A DNA stretch of 58,004 nucleotides from Dehalococcoidia bacterium (GTDB lineage Bacteria > Chloroflexota > Dehalococcoidia > Lucifugimonadales > UBA3495), in the NCBI GenBank assembly GCA_021295965.1, contig JAGWBI010000017.1, forward strand, positions 589-58,592. Direction: 5' to 3'. A program made the position numbers and the translations under genes. The notes below the pieces were generated by a model, which was not told where the DNA came from, did not search any database, and saw nothing but the letters and a program-made list of their open reading frames with translations. Position 1 is the first letter of the stretch. Each line of letters begins with the position of its first letter. Below are positions 45,429-54,099 of this stretch, in pieces.

Positions 45429-46313
45429 ATGGCCGCCACATACACCAACGGTATAATCACCAGTGAAGTGGGAAATCAGAATTACGACTTCTTAATCGTA
45501 AAAGCAGAACGTAACATCGGCCTGCCCCAACACGATATCGATGCCCTGCGCTTGAAGCCCTCGGTGTTCGCTTTCGCGAGTGGGGCGGGTGGCAGCAACA
45601 ATGGCAATGGTAATACTGTTTATATGGCATGGGCGAATTTCTCCGGGAGCGCCATTGATCTGGACGTGCTGCCGTCGGAGGTCCCAACCGTAGGCGTCGC
45701 CGTGTTGCGCACTTTGGGTTTCAGTGTTGACCTGGAAGACGGGACCGTCGTAAAGCCTGCCACGACAGTTGAGATACACCGGGGTTTATCTCCATGGTCG
45801 CGACCAGTCGGCCATGACCGGCTGTACGCGACATCCGACGACGGATGGGTGTACGCGCTGGACGTTGCCAATCTGGAAGTAGCCTGGCACAGCAAGCTGC
45901 TTGAAGGCAGAACTATTACTCGCCTCGTGGTTGCCAACGGCAAGGTTTATGTGGCGTTGGCTGATGGATGGGTGTACGCGCTGGACGCCGCCAATTTGGA
46001 AATGGAATGGCGCAACAGTTTACTTGAAGGCGGAATAATTACTCACTTCGTGGTCGCCGACGGCAAAGTTTATGTGGCGTTGGCTGATGGGTGGGTGTAC
46101 GCGCTGGACGCCGCCAATTTGGAAATGGAGTGGCGCAACAGTTTACTTGAAGGTGAAACCATCACGCATTTGTCGGTTGCAAGCGGCAGGCTCTATGCAG
46201 TGTTGGAGGATGGTGGGATGTACGCTCTGAACGGCGGCAACTTGGAATTATTGATGCGGGCCACACTGCCGGATGGTAAGGCTATCGCCAATTTCGCTAC
46301 GCTCCATGATTGA
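45429..46313 (+). CDS. Degenerate retropepsin-like domain fused to PQQ-type propeller repeats
   Basis: A 294-residue protein from ATG at 45429 with GGAGG nine bases upstream. The N-terminal 110 residues follow the retropepsin outline (NYDFLIVKAERNIGLPQHDI) but the D-T-G is replaced, so it should be inactive. The rest is four or five 41-residue repeats ending GWVYALDAANLEMEWRNSLL, like PQQ/quinoprotein beta-propeller blades, too few for a closed eight-bladed propeller alone. The two middle repeats are nearly identical at DNA level. Binding of a partner by the repeats is plausible; no catalytic role is seen. Confidence 0.65.
   Translation: MAATYTNGIITSEVGNQNYDFLIVKAERNIGLPQHDIDALRLKPSVFAFASGAGGSNNGNGNTVYMAWANFSGSAIDLDVLPSEVPTVGVAVLRTLGFSVDLEDGTVVKPATTVEIHRGLSPWSRPVGHDRLYATSDDGWVYALDVANLEVAWHSKLLEGRTITRLVVANGKVYVALADGWVYALDAANLEMEWRNSLLEGGIITHFVVADGKVYVALADGWVYALDAANLEMEWRNSLLEGETITHLSVASGRLYAVLEDGGMYALNGGNLELLMRATLPDGKAIANFATLHD
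45936..46181 (+). repeat. 123-base tandem repeat inside the propeller gene
   Basis: Two adjacent units separated by exactly 123 bases (41 codons), differing at few positions; for example TTTATGTGGCGTTGGC recurs at 45946 and 46069. The near-identity indicates recent duplication of one blade, so blade number may vary between strains. Confidence 0.8.
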
Positions 46314-46398
46314 GTAAACTCCGCCAGGAAAGAAGTGACCCGTTAGATTTTCACGCCGAAGTAAACACGCAATAACTGCTCCCATGTAATCGACCACC

Positions 46399-47034
46399 AT
46401 GACCATGATCTCCAAACCCACCGCCATCGCGCCCGACGGCGCCGTGGTCCTGCGCCTGGCGGCCTTGGGCATCGACCACAAGGCGGACGATTTTCCGGAG
46501 CGGTTCATCGCGTTTTGCGAGCAGAACGACCTTTATGAGATGGAGGTCACCGCCGGCGGGGAACTGCTGATACTGCCTATGACCGGATATAAGGGCAACA
46601 AACAGGAATTTTATTTCGCCGTATTTCTTGGAAACTGGGAACTAGCCAATGGTGGTAGCGCCTCGTCGCAAACGGTCCGCTTTCGTCTCCCGTCCGGTGC
46701 TGTTTTGGGACCCGATGCTGCATGGATTACGCAAGAACGCTTTGACGCTCTGCCTCAGATGGAAAGGGAAACCGTCATCGAAGGCGCTCCCGACTTCGCG
46801 GTGGAGATCCGCTCCCGCACCGACAATCTACGCCCTCTGCAAAACAAGATGGCCGAATGGATGGCTGGTGGCGTGCGACTGGGCTGGCTGATTGACGCCC
46901 GCCAGCGACAGATTCACATCTATCGCGCCGGCCAGCCGGAACCGCAGCTGCTGGAAGACCCCGAAACACTGGACGGAGAAGACGTGCTGCCCGGTTTTGT
47001 CTTTCCGGTCCGCCAATATATCTTTGATGTATGA
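46399..47034 (+). CDS. Uma2 family endonuclease (DUF820)
   Basis: A 211-residue protein of the Uma2 PD-(D/E)XK-like family. AVLGPDAAWITQERFD supplies the Asp, and APDFAVEIRSRTDNLRPLQNKM the E-x-x segment, here without a clean ExK since R-S-R follows the Glu. GVRLGWLIDARQRQIHIYRAG is also typical. The family often occurs in many copies in Chloroflexota and cyanobacteria, and its role is unknown (possibly mobile-element related). The stop overlaps the next start (ATGA at 47031). Confidence 0.85.
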   Translation: MTMISKPTAIAPDGAVVLRLAALGIDHKADDFPERFIAFCEQNDLYEMEVTAGGELLILPMTGYKGNKQEFYFAVFLGNWELANGGSASSQTVRFRLPSGAVLGPDAAWITQERFDALPQMERETVIEGAPDFAVEIRSRTDNLRPLQNKMAEWMAGGVRLGWLIDARQRQIHIYRAGQPEPQLLEDPETLDGEDVLPGFVFPVRQYIFDV

Positions 47035-48260
47035 CCAACGCTAACTCATCCCCCGTCGCCCTCCCCAACCTCCGCGTCCTGGAGGTTGCATCCCTCATCC
47101 CCGGCCCCTACTGCGGCAAGCTGCTGGCATCCCTGGGCGCCGAGGTTTTCAAGGCGGAACCGCCGGGCGGCGGCGACCCGTCGCGAAGACGCGGCCCCTT
47201 CCCTGACGACGTACCCCATCCCGAGCGCAGTGGCCTGTTCCTCTACCTGAACACCGGCAAGAAGAGCATCACCCTGGACCTGCACAATCCCGCTGGCCGG
47301 GACCTCCTGCGCCAACTGGCCGCCCAGGTGGACATGGTGGTGCACGACCGCACGCCCACCAACGCCGCCGCCGTGGGACTGGACAGCGACTCCCTGCTGG
47401 CCGCCAACCCCGATGTCATCGTAACCGCCGTCACGCCCTTCGGCAGCAGCGGCCCCTATGCCGACTACCGCGCCGGACACCTGGCCGCCTTCCATGCCGG
47501 CGGCGAGGGCTGGCTGCTGCCCAACGGCCTCGCCCTGGATACCTTCCCCGACCGTCCGCCCATCGTGGCCGGCGCCAACATGGGCGACTACCAGGCCGGC
47601 CTCACCGCCGCCGTGGGCGCGGTGGCTGCCGTCTATCACCGCCTGGAGGCAGAAGGGAACCGCCGGGGTCAGACGGTGGACGCCTCGGCGCAGGAAGCCC
47701 AGTTGTCGGTGGGCTACATGCCCATCCAGCGCCACGAGTCCGAGGGCATCACCGAGGATCGTTTCTCCCGCTACTTCCGCGTCGGCGGCGTCCTGCCGGC
47801 CTCCGACGGCTACGTGGAACTGCTGACGCTGGAGTCGCGCCAGTTCGACGGCCTGCTGAATTTCATGGGCAACCCCGACTGGGCAACATCCGAGATGTTC
47901 CGCGATCCGGCCACCCACGGCCCCGCGCTGAACCGCCACCTGCGGGAATGGTTCTCCCGGCACACCCGTGAGTGGCTCTACGCCGAAGGCCAGGCCCACG
48001 GCGTCCCCATCTCCCCCTACTACACCCCCGCCGAAGTCTTCCAAAGCCCCCAGCAGCGCCAACGCGGCTTCTATACCGAAGTGGACCACCCCGAAGCCGG
48101 CTCCCTGGAATACACCGGCGCGCCCTTCCAACTAAGCGAAACGCCGACGACGCTGGCCCGTGCGCCATTGCTGGGGGAGCACAACGCCGAGGTGTACTGC
48201 GGGCTGCTGGGGTATGCGGCGCTGGAGTTGGCGGCGTTGGGGAGGGCGGGGGCGGTGTAA
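47031..48260 (+). CDS. CaiB/BaiF family CoA-transferase homologue lacking the catalytic Asp
   Basis: A 409-residue type III CoA transferase fold. VLEVASLIPGPYCGKLLASL and AEVFKAEPPGGGDPSR match the CoA-binding half; TPFGSSGPYADYRAGHLAAF aligns the nucleophile position with His or another residue rather than Asp. Thus it may not work alone; type III enzymes with two different subunits exist, so it may be the noncatalytic partner of another CaiB protein. Its ATG overlaps the Uma2 stop, which looks accidental. Downstream is a non-coding stretch to 48487. Confidence 0.85.
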   Translation: MTNANSSPVALPNLRVLEVASLIPGPYCGKLLASLGAEVFKAEPPGGGDPSRRRGPFPDDVPHPERSGLFLYLNTGKKSITLDLHNPAGRDLLRQLAAQVDMVVHDRTPTNAAAVGLDSDSLLAANPDVIVTAVTPFGSSGPYADYRAGHLAAFHAGGEGWLLPNGLALDTFPDRPPIVAGANMGDYQAGLTAAVGAVAAVYHRLEAEGNRRGQTVDASAQEAQLSVGYMPIQRHESEGITEDRFSRYFRVGGVLPASDGYVELLTLESRQFDGLLNFMGNPDWATSEMFRDPATHGPALNRHLREWFSRHTREWLYAEGQAHGVPISPYYTPAEVFQSPQQRQRGFYTEVDHPEAGSLEYTGAPFQLSETPTTLARAPLLGEHNAEVYCGLLGYAALELAALGRAGAV

Positions 48261-48487
48261 CCATAGTTAGGTCAACCCGGGATAAGGAATTATACCTCGG
48301 CCTTATTCGTCGGCGCGTATCACCCCCTGAGCAATCAGCCTGTAACGCTAAGGATAGAGTATGGGCCGGCAGGTCGTGCAATAAGGACTGCAAAAGGTTA
48401 GCAACGAAATGATCTTCACTCGATGCACAACTGTTCACCGATCGTCCATGGGTGATGTATGTAACCCATCTCCATAAGGATTTCGAC

Positions 48488-50007
48488 ATGCCTAAGCCCA
48501 AAAAACTTCCGAAGCTCAGGTACAATCGCCACGACAGAGAGCGACTGTGTAAAGCTGACAAGCCTGCGCCTGACGACGAACGGACTCACTCTGAACGTGA
48601 TCGTTCGAGAATAATCCATTCTGCAGCCTTTCGAAGGTTGCAAGGAAAACTCAAGTCTTCACTCCAGGCGAGGGGGACTTTTACCGTACGCGTCTGACTC
48701 ACTCAATAGAAGTTGCGCAGATTGGGAAAGGTTTAGCCCTGCGGCTCGGAGCAGACCCAGATTTGGTAGAGGCCATCTGCTTGGTCCATGACATTGGTCA
48801 CCCTCCGTTTGGCCATGCTGGAGAATACGAGCTAAAGGAACTCATGAAATCATATGGTGGATTCGAAGCCAACGCCCAAAATATCAGGATTCTTACAAGT
48901 CTCGAAAAAAAGAGCAACACATACGAAGGCTTGAATCTAACCCGAGCAGTATTGGACGGCCAGCTCAAATATAAGACCGGTTTTTCGCCAGATAAGCGCA
49001 AATTCGTTTATGACGATGATCTCAAGCTCGTGGCTTGGGCCTCCGATGAAGCGCGCGCGTCGGTCAGTGAGTTAAAACCGGACGCCAAATCATTTGACTG
49101 TGAAATCATGGACTGGGCGGACGAGGTTGCATACGCAGTGCACGATCTAGAAGACAGCATCCATGCGCGCTATATAGACTCTGCCATACTTCGGGACAAC
49201 GACTATCGGGTTCAAACTTCGATAGACGAAGTCCAAGCCAAATTCGCACAATCTGGTGTTAGCGTCGAAGCGGTGTTTGACGGCTTTAGAAACGCCCTCA
49301 GAGAACATGACCCCAGCCTCCGGCCCCTAGGTGTCCCAGGAAGCTACGGTCAACGGAAAGCCGATAGGAAGCAGTTGACTAGTTTTCTCATCCACAGATA
49401 TATCAGCGCCGTTGACAGAGCCGAAAGAGGTGACCTTGTCGACGCTCCCGTGTCTAACCGGTACTGGTATCGGCTTGTAATACCGCCCGAAATTGAGATC
49501 GAGGTAGACCTTATTAATAAGATCATAATGAAATTCGCGATCAAATCACCTCAGGTGCAAACGTTGGAGGAAAAGGGAAAGCACATTATCCAATCCATCT
49601 TCGAAAAGCTGATGACAGGTGAAAACGCCCATAATTTGCTTCCTGACGATTGGAAAGAGTTCTTGTATCTCGCCAGTTCCGAACAAGAAAAAGCCAGAGT
49701 CGTGAGCGATTATATTTCCGGTATGACCGATGACTACGCACAAAAAACCTACGCGAAGCTGTTTCTGCCCAATTATGGTTCGATTTACGACATTTTTCAG
49801 CGACGGCGGCTCGCGCATGATGATAACCAATCTTGGGAACTTGATGATGGTCTCGAACAGCCGCATATTTGCCAAAGGGTTCGTTTCCACGGTTTGTGCT
49901 GGTCCCTGCTGCACTCGTTGCAAACACCAACCATCGCAGATTTAGCGATCCCAAATGAACGGCCCGTCCGGTGCTGTTTAATCCCCCATACCGGCAAATC
50001 CGCTTAA
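48488..50007 (+). pseudogene. dGTPase-like HD phosphohydrolase, frameshifted
   Basis: dGTP triphosphohydrolase-type protein, which lowers cellular dNTP and can defend against phage. The frame starts at ATG 48488 with AAGGA upstream (HSERDRSRIIHSAAFRRLQG) and is thrown out in a four-A run at 48646-48649. With one A added, the frame continues GKTQVFTPGEGDFYRTRLTH, giving the first HD ligand (His codon 48700), then LVHDIGHPPFGHAGE and DWADEVAYAVHDLED with the other ligands. The normal family end is near PNYGSIYDIF (about 49800); the following 70 residues look spurious. Low GC and lack of family neighbours suggest transfer. Confidence 0.85.
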
Positions 50008-50042
50008 ATCGGCGCGGTTGTGCATAACGGACGATGTTCCCC

Positions 50043-50105
50043 ATGGATTTTGGGCTGCCAGGCAAACTCGCATATGTGGGCGGGGCCTGCCTCACCATTG
50101 GATGA
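50043..50105 (+). pseudogene. Orphan 5' fragment of an SDR gene
   Basis: ATG at 50043 encodes MDFGLPGKLAYVGGA then CLTIG and a stop at 50103. This is a copy of the start of the intact SDR at 51348 (MDFGLEGKLAFVGGASRGIG). Matching extends upstream into AACGGA. The 20-codon remnant suggests a duplication or replacement event in which the haloalkane dehalogenase gene now sits between copy and original. Confidence 0.75.
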
Positions 50106-50147
50106 GCCCTATCCTTGGAGCTTGGCCTTGAGCGTACCGAGCTTCGG

Positions 50148-51029
50148 CTACAAGGAGCCCAGCCAGTTCGCGATGGCCTGCCCGATCTCGGTGGGGGAGT
50201 CCTCCTGGATGAAGTGGTACCCGTTGACCGTCACTTCCTGTTGGTTGGGCCAGCCCCGGCAGAACTCCCGTTGCGCGCCGGTCAGGATGGTGCCGGGGTC
50301 GGCGTTGACGAATAGTTTCGGGACATCGCTGACCGACAGCCATTCGGAGTAGTCCTGGACGATGGCCACCACGTCTGCTGGCTCGCCGTCCAACGGAATC
50401 TGACGCGGCCAGGTCAGAGTCGGCCGCCGGGACTCCCCTTCTTGCAGATAGCGCCGCCGGTACACTTCCATCTCCTGGTCGGTCAATCCGCGCATCACGC
50501 TGGCCGGCAGGATCCGCTCCACGAACACATTCTTCTCCAGGATGATCTCTTCGCCGGCCGGCGAGCGCATGGATTGGAACAGTTGGCGTGAGGGCCCGGG
50601 CCATTCCTCCCACGCCAGGGGCCGCACGATGGCTTCCATGTATGCGATCCCCTTGATCCTGTCCTGGTGCCGAAAGGCCCAGTGGAAGGCCAGCGCCGAC
50701 CCCCAGTCGTGGCCCACCAGGGTCACGTTCTGGGTCAATCCCAGGGCGTCGAACCAGGCATCCAGGTAGCGAGCATGGTCAACAAATCGATATGACCCGC
50801 CGGGCGCGTTGTCGGAGTCGCCCATTCCCACCAGGTCGGGAGCCAGGCACCGCGCCATCCCCGAAACGTGTGGGATCACATTCCGCCACAGGTATGACGA
50901 GGTGGGATTCCCGTGCAGGAACACCACCGGATCACCCTGCCCGGTATCCACGGTGGCGATTTCGGCATCCAGCGCCGGTACTCGGTTCCTGGCATAAGGG
51001 TCGGCGGCGGGGATATCGTAGTCCGGCAT
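50148..51029 (-). CDS. Haloalkane dehalogenase, LinB/DhaA type
   Basis: Alpha/beta hydrolase of 293 residues that hydrolyses carbon-halogen bonds. The nucleophile is Asp108 in VGHDWGSALAF, with halide-binding Trp109 and Asn41 in FLHGNPTSSYLWRN; the acid is Glu132 in AYMEAIVRPLAWEEWP and the base His272 in NGYHFIQEDSP. Glu in this strand is the HLD-II arrangement, and the three numbers coincide with those of LinB. APDLVGMGDSDNAP is also typical. Renilla-luciferase-like proteins share the fold, but the Trp and Asn halide site favour dehalogenase. No transport or regulator gene is adjacent. Confidence 0.92.
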   Translation of the reverse strand: MPDYDIPAADPYARNRVPALDAEIATVDTGQGDPVVFLHGNPTSSYLWRNVIPHVSGMARCLAPDLVGMGDSDNAPGGSYRFVDHARYLDAWFDALGLTQNVTLVGHDWGSALAFHWAFRHQDRIKGIAYMEAIVRPLAWEEWPGPSRQLFQSMRSPAGEEIILEKNVFVERILPASVMRGLTDQEMEVYRRRYLQEGESRRPTLTWPRQIPLDGEPADVVAIVQDYSEWLSVSDVPKLFVNADPGTILTGAQREFCRGWPNQQEVTVNGYHFIQEDSPTEIGQAIANWLGSL

Positions 51030-51135
51030 CGTGTGTCCTCCTGTTCAACTCGTGCGACACATGGTATCAGGTCGCCCCAGGATCACGCTTATCAAATAAC
51101 CTTGTCCGCTCACTCCTACCCAGTTTCGTTCAACT

Positions 51136-51240
51136 TGTCATTGCGAGCGAAGCGCGGCAATCCCGTCGCTGGAGGGATGATCGTTCCGGCAGCGGGAATC
51201 GCCATCCGCCTGCGGCGGACTGCGCTCCTCACGATGACAA
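51136..51240. repeat. MITE-like element, family B, inverted copy
   Basis: TTGTCATTGCGAG at 51136 and CTCCTCACGATGACAA ending at 51240 form inverted ends; internal CCATCCGCCTGCGGCGGA matches, in reverse orientation, the element at 23766-23868. It lies between the divergent dehalogenase and SDR genes. Confidence 0.78.
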
Positions 51241-51347
51241 AAAGGGTACGGGTGAGACCTTGGCCTTCACCATAGTTGTATAATCCCCCTATCCCCGCGA
51301 ACCCGCCGCCCCCGGCGCGTTCGTGATTGACAACGGAGGCAACCCCT

Positions 51348-52166
51348 ATGGATTTTGGACTGGAAGGCAAACTCGCATTCGTCGGCGGCGCCAGCCGCGG
51401 CATCGGCAAGGCCATCGCTATCGAACTGGCCCGCGAGGGCGCGGATGTGGTGGTCGGCTCACGCTCCATGCCCGACCTGGAGAAGACCGCCGCCGAGATC
51501 GCCGAGACCACCGGCCGCCGCGCCATCCCCATGTCGTTCGACGCCACCAACCGTGAGCAGGTGGACCGCGTCATCAACGCCGCCGCCGATGAGTTGGGTG
51601 GTCTGCACATCCTGGTCAACAGCGCGTCCCTGCCCGGCGGCTCCCCCTCGGCCACCGGCCCCATCGAGGACCTGATTGACGAGGAGCTGATCAGCGACTT
51701 CGACGTGAAGTTCGTCGGCGCGCTGCGCTGCTCCCGCGCCGCCATCCCCCTGCTCAAGGCCCAGGGCTTTGGGCGCATCATCAACATCAGCGGCCTCAAC
51801 GCCCGCAACGCCGGCAATCTCAGCGGCGGCGCGCGCAACACCTCGCTGGTGCACATGACCAAGACCCTGGCCGCCCAGCTGGGCCAGTTTGGCATCACCG
51901 TCAACTGCATCCATCCCGGCACCACCCGCACCGAGCGCACCCCCAGCCTGTTGGCCGCCCGCGCCGAGCAGCTGGGCGTCTCCCCCGAGGAGGCCGAGCG
52001 TCAGGACTTCTCCCCCGGCTCGGGTCGCGGCAACCACATCTGCCGCATGGTGGACGCCTCGGAAATCGGCTACCTCACCGCCTTCCTGGCCTCCGACAAG
52101 GCCTGGGCCATCACCGGCGAGCTCATCGCTGCAGGCGGCGGCACCGGAAACGCCGTGTACTATTAG
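51348..52166 (+). CDS. SDR family oxidoreductase lacking the catalytic Tyr
   Basis: A 272-residue short-chain dehydrogenase fold. GGASRGIGKAIAIELAREGA is the cofactor loop; LVNSASLPGG corresponds to NNAG; IINISG carries the Ser. At the YxxxK position the sequence is VHMTK, so the Tyr is replaced by Val while Lys remains. Such proteins are common among divergent SDRs but catalysis is uncertain. GGAGG lies eight bases before ATG 51348, which decides the start over 51327. Downstream is a CoA-transferase homologue. Confidence 0.85.
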   Translation: MDFGLEGKLAFVGGASRGIGKAIAIELAREGADVVVGSRSMPDLEKTAAEIAETTGRRAIPMSFDATNREQVDRVINAAADELGGLHILVNSASLPGGSPSATGPIEDLIDEELISDFDVKFVGALRCSRAAIPLLKAQGFGRIINISGLNARNAGNLSGGARNTSLVHMTKTLAAQLGQFGITVNCIHPGTTRTERTPSLLAARAEQLGVSPEEAERQDFSPGSGRGNHICRMVDASEIGYLTAFLASDKAWAITGELIAAGGGTGNAVYY

Positions 52167-52180
52167 CAGGGTGTCCCAAA

Positions 52181-52207
52181 CTCCCTCTCTCCTTGTGGGA
52201 GAGGGAG
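52181..52207. repeat. Intergenic hairpin
   Basis: CTCCCTCTCTCC-TTGT-GGGAGAGGGAG forms a strong stem 14 bases after the SDR stop. It may be a transcription-stopping hairpin (no T-run follows) or another dispersed repeat. The surrounding gap to 52305 holds no gene. Confidence 0.5.
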
Positions 52208-52305
52208 AGAAATCCCGTTGCTCTCCCTATAGCCCGTTTGCAAATTACACGCGCCGGGCGACGGAATTGCCGTACTGCGCTACCAACGACAAATCGGTGG
52301 TGATT

Positions 52306-53508
52306 ATGACCAACGCACCCGCTCCACTGTCCGGAGTCCGCGTCGCCGACTTCTCCGTCCACGCCGCCGGCCCCTTTGCCGGCATGATCCTGGCCTCCCT
52401 GGGAGCCGACGTGATCAAGGTTGAGTCCGCGGCTCGGCTGGACATCACCCGCCGCCCCCACGCCATGTACGGCAAGCCGCCCTCGTCCTTCGAACAGGTC
52501 AACGCCAGCAAGCGCTCCGTGACTCTCAACCTCAAGGAACCCCGGGCCCTGGAACTGGCCTACGACCTGGTGCGCATCTCCGACGTGGTGCTGGAGAACT
52601 TCCGCCCCGGCGTGATGGACCGTTTGGGCCTGGGTTATCCCCAGCTACGTGAGATCAAGCCCGACATCATCATGGTGTCCCTGTCTTCCAACGGACAGAC
52701 CGGTCCCGAGGCCCGCTACGCCGGCTATGCGCCCATGTTCGCCGCGTTGGGCGGCCTGGGTTACCTCACCGGCTATCCCGACGGCCCGCCGGTAGAGTTG
52801 CGCCACGCCATGGACCACACCGGCGGCATGATGGCCGCCTTCTCCGCCGTCGCTGCCCTATGCGCCCACCGCAGCTATCAGACCGGCCAGCGCGCCGACG
52901 TGGCCGTCCGCGACATCGCCACTGCCTTCATGGGCCACGCCCTGATGGACGCCGCCATGAACGACCGGGACGCCGTCCGCCTGGGCAACCGTGACGACGC
53001 CATGGCTCCCCACGGCGTCTTCCCCTGCCAGGGCGAGGACCAGTGGGTCACCATAGCCGTCGCCAACGATGATGAGTGGCGAGCCCTCAAAAAGGCTATG
53101 AGCAACCCGGTCTGGGCCGACTCCGATGAGTACGGCGACGCCTTCCTCCGTTGGCAAAACCAGGATTCGTTGGAGCGGCATTTGTCGGAATGGACGGCCC
53201 GCCAAACTCCCACTGAGGTGACGGACCTGCTGCAATCCGCCGGCATCGCCACCTTCCCGTCCCTGTCCGCTGACCAGCTTCTGGCCGACCCGCACCTGTC
53301 CGAACGCGACGCCTTCCCACTGATAACTCACGACGAAAAGGGCGAGCAGCGCGCCGTGGCCCCGCCCTGGCGCTTCTCCGAAACTCCCGCCGACTCCTTG
53401 CGTTGGACACCCGAACTGGGCGAGAACAACCGGGAAGTATTCTGCGGTCTGCTGGGCATGGAGGAAGCCGAGTTGACCGCTCTGCAAGAGGCGCGGGTCG
53501 TCTGGTAG
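52306..53508 (+). CDS. CaiB/BaiF family CoA-transferase homologue lacking the catalytic Asp
   Basis: A 400-residue type III CoA transferase fold: VADFSVHAAGPFAGMILASL, DVIKVESAARLDITRRP, VNASKRSVTLNL and VLENFRPGVMDRLGLGY. At the nucleophile position ARYAGYAPMFAALGGLGY has no Asp. Together with the gene at 47031 this makes two of three homologues without the Asp. The start is ATG 52306 with GGTGG upstream; the open frame reaching back to 51889 overlaps the SDR. An enoyl-CoA hydratase lies 590 bases downstream, fitting acyl-CoA catabolism. Confidence 0.85.
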   Translation: MTNAPAPLSGVRVADFSVHAAGPFAGMILASLGADVIKVESAARLDITRRPHAMYGKPPSSFEQVNASKRSVTLNLKEPRALELAYDLVRISDVVLENFRPGVMDRLGLGYPQLREIKPDIIMVSLSSNGQTGPEARYAGYAPMFAALGGLGYLTGYPDGPPVELRHAMDHTGGMMAAFSAVAALCAHRSYQTGQRADVAVRDIATAFMGHALMDAAMNDRDAVRLGNRDDAMAPHGVFPCQGEDQWVTIAVANDDEWRALKKAMSNPVWADSDEYGDAFLRWQNQDSLERHLSEWTARQTPTEVTDLLQSAGIATFPSLSADQLLADPHLSERDAFPLITHDEKGEQRAVAPPWRFSETPADSLRWTPELGENNREVFCGLLGMEEAELTALQEARVVW

Positions 53509-53552
53509 GATGGGTGCGGCGACGCAATCGGCGCAGACCACGGAGACCGAAA

Positions 53553-54059
53553 ATGATTGAAGCGGACATACTGCCCACAATTTTCTACGGTGGACTGCTG
53601 CTGGTCCTGGTCGTAGCAGTCATTGCCCATTGGAACAAGATGGGTAATATCCAAAGGGACCTGGGCAGATTGGAAGTAACCGTGGCCGGGCTCAACACCG
53701 AGATTGACTCGGTAGAAACTTCCCTCAACGCCAAGATTGACGCGGTAGAAACTTCCCTCAACGCCAAGATTGACGCGGTAGAAACTTCCCTCAACACCAA
53801 GATCGACGCGGTAGAAACTTCCCTCAACACCAAGATTGACGCGGTAGAAACTTCTCTCAACGCCAAGATTGACACGTTGCAGACATCGATGGACGCCTTC
53901 GCGAAAACTCAGCATGAAATGCAACTCCAAATGCAGCGCAACCATTATCAACTAATGATGGCCATCCTTTCCCACAGCCATCGACCCGACGGTCGGCCGA
54001 CCTTCGACCTGCCGCCGGACTTCGAGCCAACCTCTGTCCCCAACGACCCAGACGAATAA
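53553..54059 (+). CDS. Membrane-anchored hendecad coiled-coil protein
   Basis: A 168-residue protein: an N-terminal membrane helix (FYGGLLLVLVVAVIAH), then coiled coil made of five near-identical 11-residue units DAVETSLNAKI, then a helix rich in Met and Gln and a Pro/Asp-rich tail. GGAGA precedes the ATG at 53553. The 11-residue period favours a right-handed coiled coil. Function unknown; similar anchored coiled coils appear in phage-resistance, envelope-scaffold and repeat-variable proteins. Confidence 0.7.
   Translation: MIEADILPTIFYGGLLLVLVVAVIAHWNKMGNIQRDLGRLEVTVAGLNTEIDSVETSLNAKIDAVETSLNAKIDAVETSLNTKIDAVETSLNTKIDAVETSLNAKIDTLQTSMDAFAKTQHEMQLQMQRNHYQLMMAILSHSHRPDGRPTFDLPPDFEPTSVPNDPDE
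53703..53867 (+). repeat. Five tandem 33-base repeats encoding coiled coil
   Basis: Units start at 53703, 53736, 53769, 53802 and 53835, reading ATTGACGCGGTAGAAACTTC with few substitutions, in frame with the coiled-coil protein. The near-identity at DNA level suggests recent expansion and possible length variation between strains. Confidence 0.9.
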
Positions 54060-54099
54060 TGGCCTTCATTCGTCCGCGCCACACTGCGAGAACTTAGCA

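Noticed and set aside
45936..46181. CRISPR-like repeat array
   Set aside because: The repeats are contiguous, in frame and 123 bases long without spacers; they encode propeller blades. No CRISPR array or cas gene is seen in the window.
47046..48131. Minus-strand frame of 361 codons opposite a CoA transferase gene
   Set aside because: Gly/Val-rich shadow, typical of antisense frames in GC-rich DNA.
53703..53867. CRISPR or iteron array from the 33-base repeats
   Set aside because: Units are tandem without spacers and in frame with a coiled-coil protein.
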